Shown one piece after another: positions 1 through 5,370 of a DNA stretch of 8,876 nt (position 1 is its first letter; each line of letters opens with the position of its first letter). The position numbers were made by a program, and so were the translations under genes. The notes under the pieces are model-generated. The model had not been told where the DNA came from. It did no database searches and was given only the letters and a program-made list of their open reading frames with translations. Location of the stretch: the NCBI GenBank assembly GCA_036272735.1, contig DATAYF010000312.1:1-8876 (forward strand), written 5' to 3'. The stretch is from DATAYF01 sp036272735. Its GTDB lineage: Bacteria > Chloroflexota > Ktedonobacteria > Ktedonobacterales > Ktedonobacteraceae.

Positions 1-124
1 ATCGTTGACCCGCCGCAGCATACTTGAAGCGACGACACCACAATTCACATCAGTGTAAGTAGGATGCGTAAAGCTCTCTGTGGTGAGCGGCCTACAATGA
101 GTGGGTAATTCTGGGCGAATAAAC
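1..124. other. Left edge, no firm gene
   Basis: No complete gene is visible here. On the + strand one frame is open from base 2 to a TAA at 56-58 and could be the last 18 residues of a gene entering from the left. On the - strand one frame is open across the whole 124 bases, with an ATG at 21-19 that lacks a Shine-Dalgarno sequence. Neither can be confirmed from so little sequence. If the + strand tail is real, the palindrome at 125-197 sits 67 bases after its stop. Confidence 0.15.
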
Positions 125-197
125 TTTAAGGGCAATAGATAGAGAAGCCTGTATGTGTCCGGGACACATACAGGCTTCTCTATCTATTGCCCTTAAA
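125..197. repeat. Perfect long palindrome, 36-bp arms
   Basis: The arms 125-160 and 162-197 are perfectly complementary over 36 bp around a single unpaired G at 161; pairing stops at 124/198. As RNA or single-stranded DNA it would form a very stable hairpin, and as duplex it could extrude a cruciform. No T-run follows directly on either strand, so it is not a textbook intrinsic terminator, although a short T5 lies at 208-212. It sits just upstream of the likely promoter of the DUF402 gene. A transcript-ending or insulating role is inferred from position only. Confidence 0.9.
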
Positions 198-207
198 ACA
201 CCTGCTA

Positions 208-234
208 TTTTTGTCTGTCTGTTTGATGTATACT
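208..234 (+). promoter_or_regulatory. Possible promoter of the DUF402 gene
   Basis: A TATACT hexamer at 229-234 could be a -10 box, placing the transcript start near 241 and giving a leader of about 37 bases. The best -35 candidate, TTTTTG at 208-213, is poor and only 15 bases away. An AT-rich stretch at 261-268 is an alternative. It lies between the palindrome at 125-197 and the gene, as a promoter would. Confidence 0.25.
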
Positions 235-277
235 ATTGGTGAACTTATTCATTGGTTGAATATATAAAGAGCAATTT

Positions 278-826
278 ATGAAAATAAAACGGGCGGATAG
301 GACGGATTGGCAGCGCATCGTGCAGCGGCGTTTCGCGTTGGCCGCCATCGAGGATGAGACCTTTCATGGTCATGCTTGCCTGCTTTGTATGGATAGGGTT
401 AGCGAGCCGCTGTGGATAAACTGTGGCGGACGAGATGTGTGCCTGGTCGATAATGGCTATTGCTGGTTGCAACAATTTCCACGCGGTGCACACCATGCCA
501 TTACCACCGCCTTTGATGCACATGGCAAGGTGGTGCAGTGGTACATCGATGTATGCAAGCAACATTATGTTGATGGGCAGGGGATGGTGTGGTACGAAGA
601 CCTGTACCTGGACATCACGCGTTTGCCCAGTGGTGAAATGGAACTTCTGGACGTGAACGAACTAGATGAGGCCCTGCGCGGGGGCAAGGTTTCGGACGCG
701 GAGTACGAGCTGGCCTGGCGCGAATTCGATGCCCTGCTGACGGCCATCGAAGAGGATCGTTTCCCCCTTTTGCAGAGCGTGGGAGCGTACAAAGACCAAT
801 TACTAGCTCTTGTCGCTGCTGAATAA
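278..826 (+). CDS. DUF402 domain protein
   Basis: This 182-residue protein appears to belong to the DUF402 (FomD/NtdP-like) family, some members of which are metal-dependent nucleoside di- or triphosphate phosphatases. Family-like features are the aromatic-acidic strands WYIDVC (88-93) and WYEDLYLDI (105-113), then LLDVNELDEAL (123-133) and a helical acidic C-terminus. The Asp and Glu residues in these strands fit a divalent-metal site. There is no signal peptide or membrane segment, so it should be cytoplasmic. The ATG at 278 is preceded by a weak AAAGAG at 266-271, six bases away. The gene stands alone, bracketed by the palindromes at 125-197 and 939-1002. The family call rests on motif pattern; the substrate is unknown. 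Confidence 0.75.
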   Translation: MKIKRADRTDWQRIVQRRFALAAIEDETFHGHACLLCMDRVSEPLWINCGGRDVCLVDNGYCWLQQFPRGAHHAITTAFDAHGKVVQWYIDVCKQHYVDGQGMVWYEDLYLDITRLPSGEMELLDVNELDEALRGGKVSDAEYELAWREFDALLTAIEEDRFPLLQSVGAYKDQLLALVAAE

Positions 827-938
827 ATCCTGCGTTTTTTTCACGGAGTACAAAAACGATCCAATGATATTTGCTTGAGAACTGATGAATGAGTCATGCA
901 TGGATTGCAACGATGATCCCACCCCCAACCACCAGTAA

Positions 939-1002
939 AGCCAATACATAAAGGAACAGTGATGGTTTCGCGAAACCATTACTGTTCCTTTATGTATTGG
1001 CT
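939..1002. repeat. Near-perfect long palindrome, 32-bp arms
   Basis: The arms 939-970 and 971-1002 meet with no spacer and are complementary at 31 of 32 positions; the one exception is G961 against T980, which could pair as G-U in RNA. The centre is a self-complementary TTTCGCGAAA. No T-run follows. It begins 112 bases after the stop of the DUF402 gene and ends a few bases before the likely promoter of the glycosyltransferase, separating the two units. Its arms are unrelated to those of the 125-197 palindrome but share GATGGTTTCG with the one at 8212-8275. Confidence 0.9.
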
Positions 1003-1006
1003 AATA

Positions 1007-1034
1007 TTGTATCTTCCCCCGTTCGTTGTACAAT
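1007..1034 (+). promoter_or_regulatory. Likely sigma-70-type promoter of the GT2 gene
   Basis: TTGTAT at 1007-1012 and TACAAT at 1029-1034 are separated by 16 bases, a reasonable housekeeping promoter. The predicted transcript start near 1041 gives a leader of about 45 bases before the TTG start at 1086. This also argues against starting the gene at the TTG at 1026, which lies upstream of the predicted transcript start. Confidence 0.45.
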
Positions 1035-1070
1035 GGAGGTAGCATTGGTTTTGCTTGCCTAGCCATTGGT

Positions 1071-1076
1071 AGGAGG
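1071..1076 (+). promoter_or_regulatory. Shine-Dalgarno AGGAGG deciding a TTG start
   Basis: A consensus AGGAGG lies nine bases before TTG at 1086. No ATG in the reading frame lies at a suitable distance, so the site selects TTG as the start of the glycosyltransferase. Confidence 0.7.
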
Positions 1077-1085
1077 AAGAGCGAA

Positions 1086-2066
1086 TTGAGCTTGCGTGTT
1101 TCCGTGGTTGTGCCAACGTACCAGCGCCCAGGCTATCTCGAACGCTGCTTGAAAGCCCTGTGCACACTCAGCTTTGCTCCTGAAGAATACGAGATCATCG
1201 TGGTGGATGCTGATGCGAGTACTGAGGTGCGCCAGCAGGTGCAGCAATATGCGCAAGAGCAGCAGGCATATGGGCGGACCATCCGCTATCTCCCCCTAAC
1301 TGCCGCGCGGGTGAGTCCGGCGGCGGCGCGCAATCATGGCTGGCGGGCGGCGCGTGCTGAAATTATTGCTTTTACCGACGACGACTGTATCCCAGAAATG
1401 AGCTGGTTGCGCAACGGCCTCGCCACGTTTACGCACGAGGTCGACGTGGTGGGTGGACGCATCGTCGTGCCATTGAAGCCACTAGCTACTGACTACGAAA
1501 AAACCGCTGCCACCATCAATCGCAGCGAGTTCGCCGCCGCTAATTGCTTCTACCGGCGCGGCGCGCTGGAACGTACGGGCGGCTTCGACGAACGCTTTAC
1601 TGCCGCCTGGTGCGAAGATAGCGACCTGTTTTTTACGCTGGTCGAACGGGATGGTATCGCCATTTATGAACCGACCGCGACCGTCATGCACCCGATACGA
1701 CCGGCGCGCTGGGGCATCAGTCTCGCGCTGCAACCCCGCTACCGTTTCGAGGCCTTGCTGTATAAGAAGTATCCCCAACTCTATCGGCGCTATATCCAGT
1801 CTGTGCCCCCCTGGCAATATTATGCCATTACCGGTAGCCTGCTTATTTTGCTGCTCTCGTTACTCCTCCAGATCTGGTTGCTCACCATTCTGGCATTTTT
1901 TGCCTGGTGCTATATGAGCGTGCGCTACTGTCTGCAACGCTTGCATAAAACGTCGCGCAAGCCTGCCCACGTCACGGAAGTGCTGATTACTTCGTTGCTT
2001 ATACCCCCGTGGGCCGTGTTCTGGCGACTATGGGGCGCATGTCGATATCGCGTCTTCTTCTTATAG
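1086..2066 (+). CDS. GT2-family glycosyltransferase, membrane-anchored
   Basis: This 326-residue protein has the GT-A fold signature of family 2 glycosyltransferases, which transfer a sugar from a nucleotide-sugar donor. It opens with the strand VSVVVPTYQRP (5-15), followed by VVDADAS with an Asp near 41. The metal- and nucleotide-binding DXD-type motif is FTDDDC (96-101). ERTGGFDERF (162-171) and the acidic WCEDSDLFF (175-183, catalytic-base region) complete the family pattern. Hydrophobic stretches at about 246-280 and 297-317 should anchor the C-terminus in the membrane, with the enzyme facing the cytoplasm. The TTG start is chosen because of AGGAGG at 1071-1076. Donor and acceptor cannot be read from the sequence; envelope or exopolysaccharide synthesis is likely. 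No other glycan gene is adjacent on this strand. Confidence 0.85.
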   Translation: MSLRVSVVVPTYQRPGYLERCLKALCTLSFAPEEYEIIVVDADASTEVRQQVQQYAQEQQAYGRTIRYLPLTAARVSPAAARNHGWRAARAEIIAFTDDDCIPEMSWLRNGLATFTHEVDVVGGRIVVPLKPLATDYEKTAATINRSEFAAANCFYRRGALERTGGFDERFTAAWCEDSDLFFTLVERDGIAIYEPTATVMHPIRPARWGISLALQPRYRFEALLYKKYPQLYRRYIQSVPPWQYYAITGSLLILLLSLLLQIWLLTILAFFAWCYMSVRYCLQRLHKTSRKPAHVTEVLITSLLIPPWAVFWRLWGACRYRVFFL

Positions 2067-2108
2067 CCTAAATGAGTAATAGCCATAGTGATAAGCCGAA
2101 AGATTGAA

Positions 2109-2144
2109 CCCTGCTTTTCGTGAAAAACGAGACTAAGCATAGGG
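2109..2144 (+). terminator. Imperfect hairpin after the GT2 gene
   Basis: CCCT (2109-2112), GCTT (2113-2116) and CGT (2119-2121) can pair with ACG (2127-2129), AAGC (2135-2138) and AGGG (2141-2144), leaving a GAAAA loop and two interior bulges. A T6 run follows at 2154-2159, ten bases after the stem, too far for a classic intrinsic terminator. It starts 43 bases after the glycosyltransferase stop, so a termination role is possible but weakly supported. Confidence 0.25.
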
Positions 2145-2146
2145 TA

Positions 2147-2176
2147 TGAAACGTTTTTTCGCTCCTCACCGTTTCA
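2147..2176. repeat. Short inverted repeat upstream of doxX-like gene
   Basis: TGAAACG at 2147-2153 is mirrored by CGTTTCA at 2170-2176 across a 16-base spacer, 44 bases before the DoxX-like start. It could be a dyad operator or part of a leader hairpin. A seven-base match of this kind could also be chance. Confidence 0.3.
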
Positions 2177-2198
2177 GGCTGTGATGATGCATCTGGCC

Positions 2199-2212
2199 AA
2201 AGGAGTAAGGAG
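2199..2212 (+). promoter_or_regulatory. Doubled Shine-Dalgarno before DoxX-like gene
   Basis: Two consecutive GGAG-type sites, AAAGGAG at 2199-2205 and AAGGAG at 2207-2212, precede the gene. The second lies eight bases before ATG at 2221, the ideal distance, so ATG is preferred. An in-frame TTG at 2215 would use the first site at nine bases. Confidence 0.6.
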
Positions 2213-2220
2213 CATTGACA

Positions 2221-2829
2221 ATGAAAATCGATATAAAGGGAAAACGAGCACTACCGGATGCCTTTAAAGAGATGACTACCTTCAAGGCAAGGCGAGAAGC
2301 AAGGAAAAAAGCGAGCATAAGGAGAGATACGGGGCTTTTGATCTTGCGGCTGACGATGGGTGGGTTGTTAGCTGGTCACGGCTCACAAAAGCTCTTAGGT
2401 TGGTTCGGAGGCTCTGGGTTGAAGGGAACAGCTGATGTGCTTGAGTCGATGAATTTGAAGCCTGGAATGTTCTGGGCAATTGGTGCATCTGCGTCGGAGT
2501 TTGGTGGTGGAGTGCTCACTGCATCTGGCTTCCTCCATCCTCTTGGCTCCCTTGGGATGATGGGGGCAATGATTATGGCAGCGTCCAAAGCCCACTGGGG
2601 CAAACCCATCTGGGCAAGCAAGGGGGGAGCCGAGTTGTCTGTAACCTATATGGCAACCGCACTCGCGCTTGCACTTACAGGACCCGGACGTTTCTCGCTT
2701 GATCGCCTGTTCGGTATCCGGCTGCCACGAGCGCTGGTGATTACCATCGCCATCATTGAGGCCGTTCTGCTGGCTATCGGCATCACGGGTCGCCCAACAT
2801 TGGACCGTGCAGCTTCATCGGACCAATAG
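2221..2829 (+). CDS. DoxX-family integral membrane protein
   Basis: This 202-residue protein carries the DoxX hallmark: a first membrane helix (about 38-54) running into HGSQKLLGWFGG (53-64), then SEFGGG (92-97) inside the second helix and LTGPGRFSLD (152-161) after a later helix. Further hydrophobic segments are near 109-122, 138-152 and 168-188. DoxX proteins are small inner-membrane proteins linked to quinone or thiol redox functions and stress resistance, but most members have no proven reaction. Compared with the usual length of about 130-150 residues, it has a basic, Lys/Arg-rich N-terminal extension of about 36 residues and an extra C-terminal helix. Codon choice looks less GC-rich at third positions than in the glycosyltransferase genes, which could hint at a different history. 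It is followed by non-coding DNA, so it ends its unit. Confidence 0.85.
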   Translation: MKIDIKGKRALPDAFKEMTTFKARREARKKASIRRDTGLLILRLTMGGLLAGHGSQKLLGWFGGSGLKGTADVLESMNLKPGMFWAIGASASEFGGGVLTASGFLHPLGSLGMMGAMIMAASKAHWGKPIWASKGGAELSVTYMATALALALTGPGRFSLDRLFGIRLPRALVITIAIIEAVLLAIGITGRPTLDRAASSDQ

Positions 2830-2894
2830 CAGGCAAGTATGGATTTTTGTTGTAGATCAGGATACGTGATGCCCTTACCACTCGCGGCGGAAGG

Positions 2895-2914
2895 CCCCTG
2901 CATTCATGCAGGGG
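2895..2914 (+). repeat. IS200/IS605 right-end-like hairpin
   Basis: CCCCTGCA (2895-2902) pairs perfectly with TGCAGGGG (2907-2914) across a TTCA loop and is followed by GGATGGA. A C4/G4 stem followed by a short purine-rich GATG tail resembles the 3' end of IS200/IS605 omega-RNA scaffolds. The hairpin at 8307-8325 has the same design and the same GGGGGATG tail. No tnpB precedes it, so it would be a solitary end. The hairpin is certain; the assignment is inference. Confidence 0.5.
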
Positions 2915-3043
2915 GATGGAAGCCGCGCCGCCGGCAGGCGCAGAAAACACGTGACAGGAAGAGTTGTGTATGGTACCTTTGTTCTAACAAGGCTCCATAC
3001 GTCCATACGGTGAAAACACGCATGGCAGGAGAACCTCTCTGTT

Positions 3044-3090
3044 CTCTTCGTTGGTGTCGCCTGGAGGCGGGCGCACGTCGCAACGAAGAG
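3044..3090. repeat. Inverted repeat, 10-bp perfect stem
   Basis: CTCTTCGTTG at 3044-3053 and CAACGAAGAG at 3081-3090 are exact reverse complements. The 27-base loop contains further complementary pairs, GTG 3054-3056 with CAC 3074-3076 and CGCC 3058-3061 with GGCG 3066-3069. It is the strongest single stem inside the candidate structured RNA. Confidence 0.8.
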
Positions 3091-3230
3091 GAGCAACCAG
3101 CTGGCTGGGGAGGCCTTCTGGCACTCCTCACGGTCCTGTCCTCTCCCGTTCGAGTTGGTCGGCTTGAAATGCTCTCGGTTTCCGACAAGAGCCTCTCGCA
3201 AGATGAGGAAGCGTTGGAACGACGGGAGCA

Positions 3231-3253
3231 CCCCGCGGCTTTTAGCCGCAGGG
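3231..3253 (+). repeat. GC-rich hairpin, omega-RNA 3'-end type
   Basis: CCC (3231-3233) pairs with GGG (3251-3253) and GCGGCT (3235-3240) with AGCCGC (3244-3249) around a TTT loop; C3234 opposite A3250 is the single mismatch. It is followed by AGTCTCAG. The shape and sequence match the hairpin commonly found at the right end of IS200/IS605-family elements. Confidence 0.6.
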
Positions 3254-3280
3254 AGTCTCAGCACTCGAAACTTTCGGTGG

Positions 3281-3324
3281 TGCTGCATTCCGTTATTCAC
3301 AGCAGCGAATAATAGAATGCAGCA
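3281..3324. repeat. Imperfect palindrome near right-end-like hairpin
   Basis: TGCTGCATTC (3281-3290) is exactly mirrored by GAATGCAGCA (3315-3324). Inside, TTATTC (3293-3298) pairs with GAATAA (3307-3312), leaving an eight-base loop and a two-base interior mismatch. Imperfect palindromes near element ends are the substrates of Y1 TnpA transposases, so this may be part of an old IS200/IS605 end. It could equally act as a bidirectional terminator between the convergent DoxX-like and ABC genes; no T-run supports that directly. Confidence 0.6.
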
Positions 3325-3428
3325 GATTCTTAAAGTTGCTCGCATCTTTGCCATGACATAACTCAAGATTTCTGAACACCACTGTGGGATCGTCTACCAC
3401 CTTCCTGTGCTTTTATTTGGAAGACTGC

Positions 3429-5201
3429 TTATCGAACTTGCTCCTTGTAGAGATAGGCGTAGAGTCCTCCCAAGCTTATTAGATCCGTATGCGTTCCCCG
3501 CTCAACGATCCGTCCTTGGTCCAATACCAGGATCTGATCCGCAGCCAGCACCGTTGAGAGACGATGAGCAATCGCGATTGTCGTACGACTCCGTTGTAAA
3601 CGAGCGAGTGCGGTCTGAATCAGGCGTTCAGCATGCGTATCAAGCGAACTGGTGGCTTCGTCGAGAATCAAGATGCGTGGATTTTTCAACAGAACCCGTG
3701 CGATGGCAATGCGTTGCTTCTCACCCCCGGAGAGAAGATATCCCCTGGGACCAACCACGGTATCATAACCTTGTGGCAGTTCTAAAATGCGTTCGTGAAT
3801 GCAGGCTGCTTGTGCTGCCGTGACCATTTCTTCTTCTGTTGCCTCTGGATGACCATAGAGGATATTCTCGCGTACCGTCGTGTGAAGCAGGTAGGTCTCT
3901 TGTGGCACTATCCCAATATGATGTGCCAGGCTTGCCAATGCGAGCGAACGCACATCGTGACCATCGATCTCTACTGCACCTTCCTCAACATCGTAGAGCC
4001 GAGGCAAGAGGTACGTCGTGGTCGTTTTGCCCGCTCCGCTGGGTCCTACCAAGGCCACAAGCTGACCTGGTTGTATTTCAACGTCGATATCACATAGAAC
4101 GGGCCGACCTGGGTGATAGGAAAAGGAGACATGACGGAAGCGGATATGACCCTGCACTTCTGAGAGTTCCACTGCACCAGACTCTTCATTAATCTCAAGG
4201 GGTAGATCAAGGTAGGCAAAGAGGCGCTCAAAAAGAGCCAGTGCTGTTTGCAAGCTCACGTGGATATCAAGGAGTGAACGAAAGGCCGGAAAAAGGATTG
4301 CCTGGAGTGCTATGAACGCGACAAGTTGTCCCAATTGCACAGTTCCTCCGATTACTTGACGTCCTCCCAGGTAGTAGATACATGCAGGAACCGCAGAGAA
4401 GAAGAGATGTAGCATGAGCATGAACCAGCGTCCGCGCATCGTCTGACGAATCTGTACTCTGACTAATTGCTTGCTTGCGTGTGTCAAATGGGTGCGTTCA
4501 TCTTGCTGGCGACCGAAGCTCTTGATCAACAGTGCTCCGCTGATCGTGAGGGTCTGTTCCAGGTGGGCTGAGACCTCGGCCAGCAGTTCCTGTCGAAGCG
4601 CGCTAGTTGTACGAAAAGAACTACCAACAGAGCGGCTCAGGAAGAGGAAGAAGGGCACAAGTACCAGGCAGAGGAGGGTAAGTGGGATACTCATGCTGAA
4701 CATCAACACCAGTACGAGGGCAATTTTGATAATGTTGCTGACCATCTGACTTATGGTATTCTTCACAATATCCTCTACTCCGTTGATGTCGTTTGTGAGT
4801 CGGGAGATGATTTCGCCAGTACGCTGGCTCGTGTAGAATCGCAACGAGACCTGTTGCAGACGATCATAGATTCCGACACGCAAATCGTGCATCATGTGCT
4901 GACTCAGAGCAACATCTAGATATGATTTGGCGATGCCAACGATGCCACTGAGCACCGGAATAGCAAAGAGCAGGAAAGCGAGGAGCGTAAGCAGCAATAT
5001 ATCTCTTTGGGGAATGGCCTGGTCGATCAGTCTTTCAAGAACTTTGGGGCTGGCAACATCAAAGAGATCGATTGCGAAGATGGCGAGTAACGCTTGCAGG
5101 CTGAGATGCCAATAGGGACGAAATAACCCGAAGAGACGGCGTAAAAGAGAGATGGTTGCGGAATTCTGGCTCACATTTGAGCATGTAACGGGTGTAGGCA
5201 T
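3429..5201 (-). CDS. ABC exporter half-transporter (MsbA/LmrA-like)
   Basis: This 590-residue protein fuses an exporter-type membrane domain to an ATPase domain and should work as a dimer in the cytoplasmic membrane. About six membrane helices lie within residues 30-310, including the coupling segment FYTSQRTGEIISRLTND (122-138). The nucleotide-binding domain is intact: A-loop Tyr362, Walker A GPSGAGKT (386-393), Q-loop Gln434, signature LSGGEKQ (490-496), Walker B ILILDE (510-515) with catalytic Glu515, D-loop SSLD (518-521) and H-loop His546. All catalytic residues are present, so a homodimer is possible; no partner half-transporter is adjacent. The ATG at 5201 is chosen because AAAAAGGAG lies eight bases upstream. 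A longer reading from 5327 would start inside the -10 box. Substrates of this family are lipids, drugs or peptides and cannot be told apart here. Confidence 0.92.
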   Translation of the reverse strand: MPTPVTCSNVSQNSATISLLRRLFGLFRPYWHLSLQALLAIFAIDLFDVASPKVLERLIDQAIPQRDILLLTLLAFLLFAIPVLSGIVGIAKSYLDVALSQHMMHDLRVGIYDRLQQVSLRFYTSQRTGEIISRLTNDINGVEDIVKNTISQMVSNIIKIALVLVLMFSMSIPLTLLCLVLVPFFLFLSRSVGSSFRTTSALRQELLAEVSAHLEQTLTISGALLIKSFGRQQDERTHLTHASKQLVRVQIRQTMRGRWFMLMLHLFFSAVPACIYYLGGRQVIGGTVQLGQLVAFIALQAILFPAFRSLLDIHVSLQTALALFERLFAYLDLPLEINEESGAVELSEVQGHIRFRHVSFSYHPGRPVLCDIDVEIQPGQLVALVGPSGAGKTTTTYLLPRLYDVEEGAVEIDGHDVRSLALASLAHHIGIVPQETYLLHTTVRENILYGHPEATEEEMVTAAQAACIHERILELPQGYDTVVGPRGYLLSGGEKQRIAIARVLLKNPRILILDEATSSLDTHAERLIQTALARLQRSRTTIAIAHRLSTVLAADQILVLDQGRIVERGTHTDLISLGGLYAYLYKEQVR

Positions 5202-5209
5202 GAGGCAGG

Positions 5210-5218
5210 CTCCTTTTT
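5210..5218 (-). promoter_or_regulatory. Shine-Dalgarno of the ABC gene
   Basis: On the minus strand AAAAAGGAG ends eight bases before ATG at 5201. It fixes the start and excludes the 42-residue N-terminal extension that the open frame would allow from 5327. Confidence 0.75.
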
Positions 5219-5325
5219 GTACAGTCTCGTAGAAAGAACGTGTGTTTTTGTTGGAAGATACGAGGTATGGACGATTAGCATGAACGATGGGAAGCTGGGA
5301 ACATGTGCTTCTATGGGGTTTTGTC

Positions 5326-5352
5326 ATTATATCATGGGGTAATAGCTATCAA
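5326..5352 (-). promoter_or_regulatory. Extended -10 promoter of the ABC gene
   Basis: On the minus strand a perfect TATAAT (5331-5326) is preceded by TGA, making an extended -10 (TGnTATAAT). TTGATA at 5352-5347 is a good -35 hexamer although the spacer is short, 15 bases. Transcription should start near 5319, giving a leader of roughly 118 bases. The -35 lies only about 20 bases after the upstream glycosyltransferase gene's stop, so the ABC gene has its own promoter despite sharing strand and order. Confidence 0.65.
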
Positions 5353-5370
5353 TGGCAGTTCCGAATGTTC

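Larger units (their letters stand above)
2968..3253 (+). ncRNA. Candidate omega-RNA-like structured RNA, tnpB-less
   Basis: A chain of nested inverted repeats suggests a folded RNA. GTATGG (2968-2973) pairs with CCATAC (2995-3000), with CCTT/AAGG inside. GAGAAC (3029-3034) pairs with GTTCTC (3041-3046). The ten-base CTCTTCGTTG (3044-3053) pairs with CAACGAAGAG (3081-3090), with CGCC/GGCG inside. The chain ends in a GC-rich hairpin at 3231-3253 followed by GAGTCTCAG. A terminal CCCGCGGCT/AGCCGC-type hairpin just before a short GAGT-type tail is typical of omega-RNA 3' ends in IS200/IS605 elements. Here no tnpB or tnpA is beside it, so it may be a decayed or non-autonomous element or an unrelated RNA. 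The ends and promoter are not defined. The + strand is chosen from the terminal hairpin. Confidence 0.35.
2830..3428. other. Non-coding, hairpin-rich intergenic region
   Basis: These 599 bases lie between the convergent DoxX-like and ABC genes. Long open frames exist on both strands, but their translations are rich in Arg, Ser and Cys, show no domain, lack Shine-Dalgarno sites and run through perfect inverted repeats, so I do not call them genes. The region contains stem-loops at 2895-2914, 2968-3000, 3029-3046, 3044-3090, 3231-3253 and 3281-3324. The stretch 3331-3428 shows nothing recognisable. Confidence 0.6.

Noticed and set aside
93..98. TACAAT hexamer as a promoter -10 near the left edge
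   Set aside because: No -35 at the right distance and no gene follows, only the palindrome at 125-197.
125..1002. The first two palindromes as terminal inverted repeats of a transposon carrying the DUF402 gene
   Set aside because: The two palindromes do not match each other, no target-site duplication was seen, and no transposase lies between them.
2839..3312. 157-codon open frame on the + strand after the DoxX-like gene
   Set aside because: It lacks a Shine-Dalgarno site and any domain, its composition is odd, and it runs through several exact inverted repeats. A frame of similar size is open on the other strand over the same bases. Structured non-coding DNA explains it better.
2875..3366. 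163-codon open frame on the - strand in the same region
   Set aside because: Same reasons: antisense to the stem-loop region, no recognisable domain, Cys- and Arg-rich translation.
5202..5327. 42-residue N-terminal extension of the ABC transporter
   Set aside because: Its ATG at 5327 overlaps the TATAAT box, so the transcript would not contain it, and AAAAAGGAG sits correctly before ATG at 5201.
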